Notes under the pieces: model-generated
Told to the model about the DNA's origin: nothing
Seen by the model: only the letters and a program-made list of their open reading frames with translations
Databases searched by the model: none
Shown here: piece after piece, positions 1-8,749 of the stretch
Numbering within the stretch: the stretch's first letter is position 1
Layout: each line of letters begins with the position of its first letter
From: JAZDFC01 sp043808235
Lineage (GTDB): Bacteria > Bacteroidota > Ignavibacteria > Ignavibacteriales > Melioribacteraceae
Length of the DNA: 64,000 nucleotides
Direction: 5' to 3'
Assembly: GCA_043808235.1 (NCBI GenBank)
Contig: JAZDFC010000115.1
Coordinates: forward strand, 1-64,000
Made by a program: the position numbers and the translations under genes

Positions 1-389
1 AATCCCCAATAATTCATTTGCAGTTCCAATTTTTTTTGGAGATTTGAATTTAAATTTCCACTTCGTGTTTTTTCTTCCTTTAAGAATTGGAAAAATCCCT
101 TGGCGGTAATAAAATAATCATCAAACTTTGCTCTAAAAATATTTGCGCCAAACCGGAATCCTCTGCCTTCCTTAAATTCTATCTGCTCCACATCGTCGTT
201 AACTATATCCAAAAGAGTAGAATTTAAATATTGATTTAATCCATCTGCATTAAATTGTTGATAGGAATAACCGCCATAGAAGCCGCTAAGTCCAAGACAA
301 CCGAAACCGCAAGTTTGGGCTAACATATTTCCAGTCATTATATTCAATACAACAAATAAACATACTATTTTGCATCGGCTAAGCAGCAT
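1..389 (-). CDS. exported protein of unknown function, truncated by window edge
   Basis: An open frame runs from an ATG at 389 off the left edge, so only the N-terminal ~129 residues are visible. The start is MLLSRCKIVCLFVVLNIM, a signal-peptide-like hydrophobic stretch ending near 'MLAQ', so the product is probably exported. The mature N-terminus begins TCGFGCLGLSGFYGGYSY, rich in Gly, Cys and Tyr, followed by an ordinary mixed sequence. A purine-rich GGTGAG lies upstream. It is the last visible gene of a minus-strand run containing two PqqD-like genes and two transporters. I do not recognise the family. Confidence 0.7.
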   Translation of the reverse strand, partial: MLLSRCKIVCLFVVLNIMTGNMLAQTCGFGCLGLSGFYGGYSYQQFNADGLNQYLNSTLLDIVNDDVEQIEFKEGRGFRFGANIFRAKFDDYFITAKGFFQFLKEEKTRSGNLNSNLQKKLELQMNYWG

Positions 390-428
390 ATTGTCTCACC
401 GGTATTTTCAATTTTAAAATAAGTAAAA

Positions 429-785
429 TTATTGAGAATCTGTACTGCTTATTTGCTTTTTATATAGGTGGATAAATTTTGTACTATACATTTTATTTAT
501 GAATAGTAGTACCCGTTGTTCTGCTGGTTCAATCTTTTCACCGAATTGCAGTTTTGCATTAATAATTATTTCACCAATTGGATTTTTCCCATCGCATAAT
601 TTCCAGATGAATGAACCAATTTCATCAAGATCGATTTTATGCGGTTTATTCAATTGGCTTCGAAAAAATATTCTATCAAATAAACTGTGATTTGTTTTTC
701 GAAAATGAACAACGATTAATCCGCTTGCAATCTCTTCAAATTCACAAGCATGAACAGGGTATAAATTCGTAAAATCATCCGTCAC
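429..785 (-). CDS. PqqD-family (RRE-fold) protein
   Basis: A 118-residue protein resembling the PqqD family, whose fold acts as a RiPP precursor recognition element when a peptide-modifying enzyme is present. The match lies in the second half: HKIDLDEIGSFIWKLCDG, then an 'IGEII' segment and 'FGEKIEPAEQRVLLFINKM', the usual helix-turn and C-terminal helix pattern. The start is GTG at 785, overlapping the TAG stop of the upstream MFS gene by one base (TAGTG), so the two are translationally coupled. A paralogue lies at 2837-3196. No radical SAM enzyme or obvious precursor peptide is visible, so a RiPP role is inference only. Confidence 0.75.
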   Translation of the reverse strand: MTDDFTNLYPVHACEFEEIASGLIVVHFRKTNHSLFDRIFFRSQLNKPHKIDLDEIGSFIWKLCDGKNPIGEIIINAKLQFGEKIEPAEQRVLLFINKMYSTKFIHLYKKQISSTDSQ

Positions 786-2146
786 TAATTCTTACCTCTC
801 GGCTGTTCGAGTCCATGTGCATTCGGTCCCGATTCTGATTTTCTTAATAAGAAGGCAAAAGTCAAACCGCAAAAACCGAGTATGGAGAATATCCACATAC
901 CGGGAATATATCCGTCTGGATTAGTTGCGCTCGCAGCAGATGAATCATTTGCGAAACCGATAATTAAATTGAATGCAAAGAGTCCGATGTTTTGAATCAT
1001 CGTCATCAAGCCGTAACCCGTACCAAGTTTATTCGGTTCAACAATCAATGCAACCGAAGGCCACATCACAGCGGGTATTAATGAAAAAGCAATACCCATC
1101 ATCGCCATCGGGATAATCAAGTAAACCGGGATTGAGGCATTGATATCAAAAAAGCTAAAGGTAATATTTATAAAATCCGATTCAGCCATTACATCCGGAC
1201 GCCCAACTTTGTATGCCATCATCAAATACACAGGAATGATCAACATCGATCCGAACATCATTAACAAGGAGCGTTTGCCAATTTTATCGGAGAGTAATCC
1301 GAAGAGCGGAGTAAAAATCATTGCAGCTAAAGTTAAAATGCTGGAAAGGTTACCGCCGACTTCACGGGTTGTACCATGCGCTTCCTGGAAATATTTAATA
1401 GCGAATGTTTGGAACGGAAACATTGCTGAATAAAATGTAACGCAAAGAGCTGTTATATACCAAAATGATTTTCCGAACTTGAATAATTCTTTTAGTACAA
1501 CTTTATCTTGTTCGCCGTCTTTCGGCATTTCATATTTTTTAACTGCGTAAATATCCAAAACATAATATATGATGATGCAGAAAATTCCAAACACACCCGC
1601 AGCGACCGTTATCCACAAAGGCGACTGCCAATATTCGTACAAGCTTTTTCCCCATGTGGGTGAATTCAATGCAAGGAAAGAACCAAGACGTGCAACAGTT
1701 AAGTTTAATCCGAATGCAAATGACAGTTCTTTTCCTTTGAACCAGCGAGCAACAATTGTTGTGATTGCTACGATCATTGATTCTGCGCCGAGGCCGAATA
1801 ATAATCTTCCGGCAGCCATGACCGCGATTTTATCCGTTAGCGCTGTAACTACAGCCCCGGACGCAACAAGCAATGTAAATATTAGGACAGATTTTCTTGT
1901 ACCGATTCGGTCAATAATAATTCCGCCGATAAGAACCATGATAATATTCGGGAAGCTGTAAATTGCCTGCAGCAATCCAATATTGGAATCGGAGAATCCA
2001 AGCTGCACCTTAAGCAAATCTGCTAATGGACTTATGCTGTCGTAAATATAATAATTGCCGAACATTGCAAGGCTGATGAATAATAGAACAATCCAACGCA
2101 GTAATGTCGAAGGTTCGGATTTTTTAATTGCGGTATTATCGTTCAT
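785..2146 (-). CDS. MFS transporter
   Basis: A major facilitator superfamily permease of 453 residues with about 12 hydrophobic segments. The loop between TM2 and TM3 carries 'GGIIIDRIGTRKS', the MFS signature, and a related 'GLLSDKIGKRS' sits between TM8 and TM9, the internal duplication typical of the fold. The ATG at 2146 is preferred over an upstream TTG because GAGGAAG lies just before it. The gene couples to the PqqD-like gene downstream. Substrate cannot be read from the sequence; organic anion/nitrate-type carriers are among the relatives. Confidence 0.88.
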   Translation of the reverse strand: MNDNTAIKKSEPSTLLRWIVLLFISLAMFGNYYIYDSISPLADLLKVQLGFSDSNIGLLQAIYSFPNIIMVLIGGIIIDRIGTRKSVLIFTLLVASGAVVTALTDKIAVMAAGRLLFGLGAESMIVAITTIVARWFKGKELSFAFGLNLTVARLGSFLALNSPTWGKSLYEYWQSPLWITVAAGVFGIFCIIIYYVLDIYAVKKYEMPKDGEQDKVVLKELFKFGKSFWYITALCVTFYSAMFPFQTFAIKYFQEAHGTTREVGGNLSSILTLAAMIFTPLFGLLSDKIGKRSLLMMFGSMLIIPVYLMMAYKVGRPDVMAESDFINITFSFFDINASIPVYLIIPMAMMGIAFSLIPAVMWPSVALIVEPNKLGTGYGLMTMIQNIGLFAFNLIIGFANDSSAASATNPDGYIPGMWIFSILGFCGLTFAFLLRKSESGPNAHGLEQPRGKN

Positions 2147-2210
2147 TTGCTTCCTCAAAAAAAATTTAATTATAATTTTCGAAAAAATATATCATTCATC
2201 ATTAGAACAA

Positions 2211-2268
2211 CCCACGACTTCAGTCGTGGGGAGATACAATGAAAAGGAGCAAACCGTTTCAACGGTTT
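2211..2268. repeat. left end: outer and inner hairpins of the IS200-like element
   Basis: The outer hairpin at 2211-2230 is CCCACGACT, loop TC, AGTCGTGGG. The inner hairpin at 2251-2268 is AAACCGTT, loop TC, AACGGTTT. The transposase stop codon (2259-2261) lies inside the inner hairpin, so the coding end and the DNA recognition structure overlap. Confidence 0.85.
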
Positions 2269-2702
2269 ACAAACTCAATCCCATATTTCTTAACAAATAA
2301 CTCGACTTCTTCCTGATAAGTAATTTTTCGATGATGTTCTTTCTGATTCCGGATATATTTTTCAACATCCCTTAATTTTGATTCACTTACTGAAAAAGCT
2401 CCATAACCCGTTTGCCAAGCAAATTTAATTTGCGAATAATTCTGTTGATTCCACCAGTGAGAAGAGCCGCCTTTAATATTTTTGAAAATATCTCTCACGC
2501 AAAAATTAGGAGAAAGCAGAAATAAAATATGTACATGGTCTTCTGTTCCATTAATAATGCGAACCTTACTTTCGAAACTCATCTCAATGCTGTTTTGTAT
2601 TTCGGCATGTAAATTTTTTTCATATTCAGGCAAAATAAGTTTAGCTCTGTCTTTAGTACCAAAAATCCCATGTATCCATATTTTTGTTAATGAGTGAGAC
2701 AT
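2259..2702 (-). CDS. tnpA: IS200-family / REP-associated Y1 transposase
   Basis: A 147-residue HUH single-strand transposase. The metal-binding HUH motif is His56-Val-His58 in 'TEDHVHILF'. The nucleophile is Tyr116 in 'VEKYIRNQKEHH', the usual helix of this family. The WQTGYGAFSVS segment before it is also typical. The ATG at 2702 has GAGGAG upstream and is chosen over a TTG five codons earlier. All catalytic residues are present and the frame is intact, so the enzyme may be functional. Whether this is a true IS200 or a domesticated RAYT depends on genome copy number. Confidence 0.9.
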   Translation of the reverse strand: MSHSLTKIWIHGIFGTKDRAKLILPEYEKNLHAEIQNSIEMSFESKVRIINGTEDHVHILFLLSPNFCVRDIFKNIKGGSSHWWNQQNYSQIKFAWQTGYGAFSVSESKLRDVEKYIRNQKEHHRKITYQEEVELFVKKYGIEFVNR

Positions 2703-2741
2703 AATATTTCTCCTCAATTAAATGAACTATTCACTTTTATA

Positions 2742-2804
2742 AACCGTTAAAACGGTTAATGAACTACCCCTTTTATTCAAATACCCACGATTAAAATCGT
2801 GGGT
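2742..2804. repeat. right end: inner and outer hairpins of the IS200-like element
   Basis: The inner hairpin at 2742-2757 is AACCGTT, loop AA, AACGGTT. The outer hairpin at 2783-2804 is ACCCACGATT, loop AA, AATCGTGGGT. Stem sequences match the left-end pair but the loops differ (AA here, TC on the left), so the two ends can be told apart. Confidence 0.85.
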
Positions 2805-2836
2805 TGCTTTATAACAAAAAAAAATCCCAAGACAAA

Positions 2837-3196
2837 TCATGATTCTTTTTCAAAACTAATCAAATTACCATTTGAGAGCTGCGTTAAAAATTTAGTGAGC
2901 CGTTCTTCAACCGGTTGGATTTTCTCACCGAATTTTGAAGTGAGTGAATCCCCTATCTCCGAAATGTTTTTTTGTCCATCAATTTGCTTCCACACCTCCG
3001 AACCAAACTCATCAAGTTTCACTTTTATTTCTTTGGACTTCATGATCGGAACTAAATATTTGACGAGAAATTTATTTTCAAATTTCGGAACGAGAACGGT
3101 AACTTTTCCTTCTTCGGTGATAATAAATTCTCGTAAACGATGTGGAATAATTTCAAGATAGTTTTTTGGCTGTTTGGATTTTTTATTAAACATCAT
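2837..3196 (-). CDS. PqqD-family (RRE-fold) protein, paralogue
   Basis: Second PqqD-like gene, 119 residues from the ATG at 3196. An open frame extends 13 codons further upstream, but the adjacent ATG-ATG is preceded by CAGAGTG and makes the protein as long as its paralogue at 429-785. The shared core is 'KLDEFGSEVWKQIDGQ', 'ISEIGDSLTSKFGEKI' and 'PVEERLTKFLTQL'. It lies 67 bp after the OPT transporter and reads in the same direction, with the mobile element immediately downstream. The two PqqD copies flanking the element suggest an old tandem duplication later interrupted. Confidence 0.75.
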   Translation of the reverse strand: MMFNKKSKQPKNYLEIIPHRLREFIITEEGKVTVLVPKFENKFLVKYLVPIMKSKEIKVKLDEFGSEVWKQIDGQKNISEIGDSLTSKFGEKIQPVEERLTKFLTQLSNGNLISFEKES

Positions 3197-3263
3197 CACT
3201 CTGATATGAATAAACGATAGACGGAAGCTGAACACTTCCGTCTATCCAATTAGGAAAATTAAA

Positions 3264-5342
3264 TTACATTGATGCAACCGGTGGAGCCGGTTCATCCGGT
3301 TTACCGGCATTTTTAGCCGGGACAAAAATCATAATCAAAGAAATGATTATTAAAATAACCACGCCAATTTCAATTGGCGCCGGATCGAAGATTTGCAGCA
3401 ATTCAATTTTGGCTATTTTAAATGGAGCAAATGCCAAACCGGTAAGAGCTTCGCCGGCTATAAATCCGGCTGCGAGTAAAATTCCAACATTTTCAACTCT
3501 GGCTCTTTGAGCTTCGTTGAAATTTCTTCTCTTGCAAACAATGTCAACCATTCCTTTTACCAAACCACCTACAAATATGGCGAATGTTGTTTCCAGCGGT
3601 AAATACATACCAACCGAAACAAGCATCGGACTTTTAACCTGCATAAGGATGAAAGCCAATCCCATCAACATTCCAACGATAATTAATGGCCATGACATTT
3701 GTCCGCCGACTATACCGCTTGACAGCATAGCCATTAGTCCTGCTTGTGGTGCAGATAACTTCGGACTACCGAAACCGCCGTCGTATCCTTCTTTAATTCC
3801 TTGAGCAATGTCGGCTTCATTCAAGAATACAAGAACTAAAAACATTACCAAACCGGCAACTACAACACCAACCAAATCACCGATCTGCATTTTCCAGGGA
3901 GTACCGCCAAGGATATGCCCGGCTTTCAAATCCTGCAGCATTTCACCGGCAACAGCAGCTGCAACGCAAACAATTGCCGCAACGCCAAGCACCGCTGCAA
4001 CACCACCGGATTGAGCATTGACACCCATTGCAACCATTATTAAAGCAGTTACAACTAATGCAGTTAAAGTTAAACCGCTTATTGGATTATTACTTGAACC
4101 CATAATTCCAACAAGATAACCTGAAATAGCGGCAAAGAAAAATGCAAGAATTATTAGTACAGTTGCTGCAACGATGGCAGGTAAAAATGTTGTACCGAAT
4201 ATAAATTTTGTAACTAAGAAGGTAACAATAGCAGCGCCTACAATACCGATCATAATCCATGAAAATTTCAAATCCTTTTCAGTTCTAACACTTTCAATGT
4301 GACTTCCCGAAGCGGCTTTTTTAACATCGCTAATTGATCTGCCGATACCTGCCGACAAACTTTTTCTCATTCTGAATAAAGTATAACCGGCGCCCATTAA
4401 CATACCGCCGATAGCGATTGGTTTAACGATGTATCTCCAGATTGCATACATCTGGAATATCGGATCGCTCACTTTGGTTGTGGCTGTATCAATAGTTAAT
4501 GATTGATCCATACCCATCAGATAATTTGCCCAGCTTGATATAAAATCCGGGGTGAACGACGGCGATAGGAAATACATAATTATTGGTGTCAACAAACCCC
4601 ATGCAAGCAGTCCGCCGCTAAAGTTTAGTGCGCCAAGTTTCGGACCGATGATGTATCCGACTCCCATATACGCCGGACTAATTCCAGGAGAACTTACCAT
4701 GATTCCACCTTGACCAGCAATGGTTGTACCGGTGATTGTCTGTTTGGCGAAGGTAATAAATTTTTCCCATGTCTCGGCAAATAATTTGAATTCAGCAAGC
4801 ATTTTAATGATTGCGCCGCCAATCATTGCGCCGAATAAAAACTTAGAACCTGTTCCCGATGAACGGCCGGCTTTGTGGATTTCAGCAGCGGCGATGGATT
4901 CAGGAAATGGTAAATCCGTATCTTCCACCATTACCCGTCTTAGTAATGCGACGAACATTATTCCAAGAACACCGCCGGAAATTAAAATTATTGTAGCGGT
5001 TAAATAATTCGAGAACGTATAAAATTCTTTCCACAAACCGGAAATATAAAACGCGGGTAATGTAAAGATTGCACCTGCGGCTACGGATTCGCCGATTGAA
5101 CCGACGGTTCGTGCAAAGTTCTCTTCGAGAACAGAACCTTTGAACAATCTTAATATCGCCATACCGATAACAGCCGCGGGATAGGTGGCTGCGATGGTCA
5201 TTCCGGCTTTTAAACCAAGATAAGCATTGGCTGCACCGAGCACAACGCACATAACTAAACCGATTATCAACGCCCGGATTGTAAATTCGGACATCGTTGA
5301 TTCAGGAGAGACGTAAGGAATAAATTTCTTCGGTTCGGACAT
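3264..5342 (-). CDS. OPT-family oligopeptide transporter
   Basis: A 692-residue membrane protein with about 15 hydrophobic segments, a match to the OPT oligopeptide/metal-chelate family. The N-terminal block 'GAANAYLGLKAGMTIAATYP' and the following 'GSIGESVAAGAIFTLPAFYI' are diagnostic, as is 'ILGGTPWKMQIGDLVGV' in the second half. It is full length for prokaryotic OPT members. TAGGAGAAAG precedes the ATG at 5342. Known relatives import peptides or peptide-like metal chelates. The neighbouring PqqD-like gene makes a modified-peptide substrate conceivable but unproven. Confidence 0.9.
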   Translation of the reverse strand: MSEPKKFIPYVSPESTMSEFTIRALIIGLVMCVVLGAANAYLGLKAGMTIAATYPAAVIGMAILRLFKGSVLEENFARTVGSIGESVAAGAIFTLPAFYISGLWKEFYTFSNYLTATIILISGGVLGIMFVALLRRVMVEDTDLPFPESIAAAEIHKAGRSSGTGSKFLFGAMIGGAIIKMLAEFKLFAETWEKFITFAKQTITGTTIAGQGGIMVSSPGISPAYMGVGYIIGPKLGALNFSGGLLAWGLLTPIIMYFLSPSFTPDFISSWANYLMGMDQSLTIDTATTKVSDPIFQMYAIWRYIVKPIAIGGMLMGAGYTLFRMRKSLSAGIGRSISDVKKAASGSHIESVRTEKDLKFSWIMIGIVGAAIVTFLVTKFIFGTTFLPAIVAATVLIILAFFFAAISGYLVGIMGSSNNPISGLTLTALVVTALIMVAMGVNAQSGGVAAVLGVAAIVCVAAAVAGEMLQDLKAGHILGGTPWKMQIGDLVGVVVAGLVMFLVLVFLNEADIAQGIKEGYDGGFGSPKLSAPQAGLMAMLSSGIVGGQMSWPLIIVGMLMGLAFILMQVKSPMLVSVGMYLPLETTFAIFVGGLVKGMVDIVCKRRNFNEAQRARVENVGILLAAGFIAGEALTGLAFAPFKIAKIELLQIFDPAPIEIGVVILIIISLIMIFVPAKNAGKPDEPAPPVASM

Positions 5343-5667
5343 ATCTTTCTCCTACATTTTTAGATTATATAAATTTCTTAATTGTATTTAGAATGAAAAT
5401 ATTCTGAGCAGGCATCGAAAACGATAAGGACATAAATAATATTTTAAGTGGTTCAGTAATACTTAATTTCCGCTAAAAATTCGAACAAATATAGGAATGT
5501 TTGATTAAGCGTACAAGGATTTTATTTGGAAGAGAGTAATCAAATCAGTGTGGGAGGTACCGAATAATTGCCCATATAATTTTATAAATTTTTGTAACTG
5601 ATATTTTGGAAACTGATACTAATTTATTATGTTTTTGTAGAAAATTAAAATATTGTCGGGAGGATTA
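5343..5667. other. divergent intergenic region
   Basis: 325 bp between the OPT gene (leftward) and the beta-barrel gene (rightward), so it must hold promoters for both directions. It is strongly A+T-rich. I see the ribosome binding site GGGAGG at 5658-5663 but no convincing promoter pair, repeat or small ORF. Confidence 0.5.
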
Positions 5668-7095
5668 ATGCATATTCGATTTATCCTTAGTTTCATTTTA
5701 ATATTTTTGTACGGAATTACCACTCACGCACAGCAACAAGTTGCAAAACCTGAGGAACATAATTTTCGATTGGCTCCGTATTTCAATCTGCCCCAGGAAA
5801 GTTTAATGCTGACGGATGATACTGCATCGACTATTCTTGTAAATCCCGCGCGTGCTGTAATATTCAAAGAGAATTTTTTCTACTTAACTTATTTCGGAAT
5901 TAGCGGGAATAATTTATCCCCGTCCACAATATCCGTTAATACATTGTTCAATGCAGCGGGATCAAAATGGCTGTTCTCATTATTTACTAATAGAACTAAT
6001 TCCGAAACAATTCAGGAAACACATGAGCCATTTTATAGCCCGGAGAAATATTCGCAGAGGGTGTTACAAGAGAATATAAAAGTAAAACTTTCGAATATTT
6101 GCAATAACCCTACCAATCATTCTTCTATCGGAGTGATTTTTTCTTATAACCAATCAAAAAATAATTCTACTCGTGCTACGAGCAGAAATTATCTTGAGGA
6201 CGTTGATTATTCAATATCGGAAGACGAAAACGAGCTTGGGACCTATTTATGCGGTATTGAATATACTTATTTCAATTCCCATATTGATTTGATAATGGAT
6301 GTCCATTATCAAAAGGCTAATAACAATTACAGATACAGTTATCAATATTTTAAGAGCATAATTGACACGAATAACTTTGAACAAATCACCCAAGTGCGCA
6401 ATACCAATACTATTGACTTTAATCCATCAACACTTGGATTTGGGGCTTCAGCATTCATAAGATCCAATTTACTTTTTGATGATGAGTATTTTTCATTGAC
6501 TTTATCTTCTTATTATTCCGAGAAAAATAGAAACGCTAAGTTCAACATGTACTCGCTTTATAATAGTGAAATTGATTCAACGCATATTGAAACTTCATTG
6601 GCAAAAGATTTTGATGAAAAAGAGGTTACAAAGGGAATAAAATTCAACGCGGGCTATAACTTTTCCTACAGATTATCGTATATTACATTGTATGGCGGGA
6701 TGTTAGCATCGATGATCCATGATAAATTTACAATTCCCGAAATCAACAGTTATACTACCACATATCGAAAGATCGATTATTCACTCCTTACGTGCATGAT
6801 TTCAATACCGATAATGCTCGAGTATATGCCAGCAGATTTCTGTCAGATTTACGGCGGTTTAACTTATAACTATTCGTACGAACAGTATAAATGGGATATC
6901 AATTCGAGAGTAGTTGAAAGTACTAATTTGACTGATATGGATGAATCAAGAAAGATCGAAAATATAATTTCGGAAACAAATTTCTGCGCCGGACTAAATC
7001 TTACACATCCCGAAGGGATAAGACTTTGCTGTTTCGCCAACAGTAATTTTTCGGATTTTTCCGGCTGGACTATTTCAATCGGATATTTATTTTAA
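5668..7095 (+). CDS. predicted outer-membrane beta-barrel protein A
   Basis: A 475-residue exported protein. The ATG at 5668 follows GGGAGG; a TTG at 5653 in the same frame lies upstream of that site and is not the start. The signal peptide is MHIRFILSFILIFLYGITTHAQ. The rest alternates hydrophobic and polar residues, is rich in Tyr/Phe/Asn/Ser, and ends 'WTISIGYLF', a C-terminal aromatic beta-signal typical of outer-membrane barrels. It is paralogous to the next gene ('EHNFRLAPYFNLPQESLML' here, 'AKYDLLPESFLLSIPDS' there; both end SIGYxF). No named family recognised. Confidence 0.75.
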   Translation: MHIRFILSFILIFLYGITTHAQQQVAKPEEHNFRLAPYFNLPQESLMLTDDTASTILVNPARAVIFKENFFYLTYFGISGNNLSPSTISVNTLFNAAGSKWLFSLFTNRTNSETIQETHEPFYSPEKYSQRVLQENIKVKLSNICNNPTNHSSIGVIFSYNQSKNNSTRATSRNYLEDVDYSISEDENELGTYLCGIEYTYFNSHIDLIMDVHYQKANNNYRYSYQYFKSIIDTNNFEQITQVRNTNTIDFNPSTLGFGASAFIRSNLLFDDEYFSLTLSSYYSEKNRNAKFNMYSLYNSEIDSTHIETSLAKDFDEKEVTKGIKFNAGYNFSYRLSYITLYGGMLASMIHDKFTIPEINSYTTTYRKIDYSLLTCMISIPIMLEYMPADFCQIYGGLTYNYSYEQYKWDINSRVVESTNLTDMDESRKIENIISETNFCAGLNLTHPEGIRLCCFANSNFSDFSGWTISIGYLF

Positions 7096-7127
7096 TCACT
7101 TTTAGAACATGCCCAATGGTGAATGAA

Positions 7128-8588
7128 ATGAGAAAACTAATTTTTGTATTTATTGTATTTACGGTCTTTCATTGCGAGACCGCGGCACAATTCCTTTCGG
7201 AACCAATTATTAATGAAGTAAGAATGGCTAAATACGATTTACTTCCGGAGTCTTTTCTACTTTCAATTCCGGATTCAATTAACAATTCGATAATGCACCC
7301 CGCTTTACTTAATAATGTCAAAACAAGTTATTCCTACTTAACATACTTTGGAAATGAAATGCCGTATAATATTTATCAATCCAAATATGGGAATTGGGAA
7401 ACTATTTCATCGTGTTCATTTTTCCCTGCATTCGGGCATAAATGGTCTTTGTTTATTGAGCATGGAACACAGAGAACAAGTTCAACTAGTGATTTAGACA
7501 GGTACGATGGTCTGCGTGATATTGAAGAATCATATCAAAATCACGCGTTCAATCTAAAAATATCCAACATAGGCGGCTTAACTGGTGAAAAATCCGCGAT
7601 TGGAATATTCTTCAATTTTGAGAGTAATACTTACGAGCGAATAAGTAATTTGACATCGGAAATAACTTCTTATCCCCTCATTCTTCAGCAAAGAAGTGAG
7701 TTTTCATTAAAGAACAATTACAAAAAATTCCAAACCGGGCTGGAGTATTCTACTTTTTCCGGTCGAAATATTTTCACATGCCAATTGGCTGTACAGAAAT
7801 GTTTACCTGAAATTGAAGTTCGTTATTCAAATCGAACCAGCGATACCAATACCTCTGACTTATATTCATCGATTATGCAGAAAAATATTTTGTTGGACTA
7901 TGAGCCGCTGACATTTTCGTTAAAAAGTAAATTTGTGTATAAAGCCGATATCCTTTTTAGTGATGATTATTTCTTTGTAAATGGTTTTGCTCATTATTCA
8001 AATGCTGATGCATCGATGGAATATGTTGATTTCTCCTATGCACGGGAGAACGGCGGAATTATTATAGATAAACGTGACTATAAAATTGATACAGCTTCAA
8101 AGGAGAAAAAATGGGGATTGTCTGCAACTTTGGGATATTCCTTCAATATTAAAAAATCCGATATCAGTTTGATTTCAGGAATAATGGCTAATATTTCAAA
8201 AACATTTCTCTCTTACTATTTATTTAAGCGTTTTTATTCGGATGATTTTTACTATTTAACATATAAAGACTTTCGACGCACTTCATACGATATCATTCTG
8301 CCGCTATTAATAAATTACTCCCCGGCTGAAAATATTTCATTTTATGGCGGCACTATTTGTAGATATAATTGGATTCGTAATGATCAGTATGATACTTCGT
8401 ATAGTTTTAATAATAATCAACTAAGTACCATTTTGGCAACTAATTTGGTGAGAACCGATCAAACATCGATGATATTCAAATTCGGATTGGATTTTACTTT
8501 AGCCGCAAAGGTAAGATCGTCAATAATATTTACCGATGATTTTTCGGATTACAAATCATGGAATATCTCCATCGGTTATCATTTTTAA
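7128..8588 (+). CDS. predicted outer-membrane beta-barrel protein B, paralogue of A
   Basis: A 486-residue exported protein from the ATG at 7128, which has GGTGA five bases upstream; an in-frame ATG at 7116 is the alternative. The signal peptide is MRKLIFVFIVFTVFHCETAAQ. It shares with the preceding gene the 'xYDLLPESFLL...PDS...HPAL' start, the 'SYLTYFGNE' segment (SYLTYFG here, FYLTYFG there), a middle 'FSDDYFFV' strand and the terminal 'WNISIGYHF'. Tandem arrangement with a 32-bp gap implies co-transcription. Function unknown; both look like barrels rather than soluble secreted enzymes. Confidence 0.75.
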   Translation: MRKLIFVFIVFTVFHCETAAQFLSEPIINEVRMAKYDLLPESFLLSIPDSINNSIMHPALLNNVKTSYSYLTYFGNEMPYNIYQSKYGNWETISSCSFFPAFGHKWSLFIEHGTQRTSSTSDLDRYDGLRDIEESYQNHAFNLKISNIGGLTGEKSAIGIFFNFESNTYERISNLTSEITSYPLILQQRSEFSLKNNYKKFQTGLEYSTFSGRNIFTCQLAVQKCLPEIEVRYSNRTSDTNTSDLYSSIMQKNILLDYEPLTFSLKSKFVYKADILFSDDYFFVNGFAHYSNADASMEYVDFSYARENGGIIIDKRDYKIDTASKEKKWGLSATLGYSFNIKKSDISLISGIMANISKTFLSYYLFKRFYSDDFYYLTYKDFRRTSYDIILPLLINYSPAENISFYGGTICRYNWIRNDQYDTSYSFNNNQLSTILATNLVRTDQTSMIFKFGLDFTLAAKVRSSIIFTDDFSDYKSWNISIGYHF

Positions 8589-8660
8589 CATTTATTCTCA
8601 ATAGCAAAAAAAAGACAGCCAATATTTCCTTTGATCCATTGTGAATAAATGTTTTTCCCG
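8589..8660 (+). terminator. possible terminator after the beta-barrel pair
   Basis: Arms of 14 nt at 8589-8602 (CATTTATTCTCAAT) and 8638-8651 (ATTGTGAATAAATG) pair with one mismatch and enclose a 35-nt loop, followed by TTTTT. The loop is long, so this is a weak call. Confidence 0.35.
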
Positions 8661-8749
8661 GATAAGCTATTCCTTTCCCATAATCTTAAGTTTATCAAAA
8701 GATTTCCGTATCTTTGCCGAAATTTTTTTTTGAATAACCGGATTAGAAA

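Larger units (their letters stand above)
2205..2806. mobile_element. IS200/RAYT-like element with nested terminal hairpins
   Basis: A roughly 0.6-kb unit contains a single Y1 transposase gene bounded on each side by two palindromes, an outer CCCACGA/TCGTGGG type and an inner AACCGTT/AACGGTT type. IS200/IS605 and RAYT elements recognise subterminal hairpins of single-stranded DNA and make no terminal inverted repeats or target duplications, which fits. It sits between the PqqD-like gene at 2837 and the MFS gene at 2146, splitting what otherwise looks like one minus-strand transport cluster. The exact ends cannot be fixed from one copy. Confidence 0.75.

Noticed and set aside
2211..2230. The outer hairpin as a terminator for the transposase gene
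   Set aside because: No T-tract follows on the minus strand, and the same stem at the other end shows it belongs to the element.
4900..5250. 116-residue ORF rich in Arg and Cys overlapping the OPT gene
   Set aside because: It lies in another frame of a well-supported membrane protein, and the composition is what an out-of-frame reading gives.
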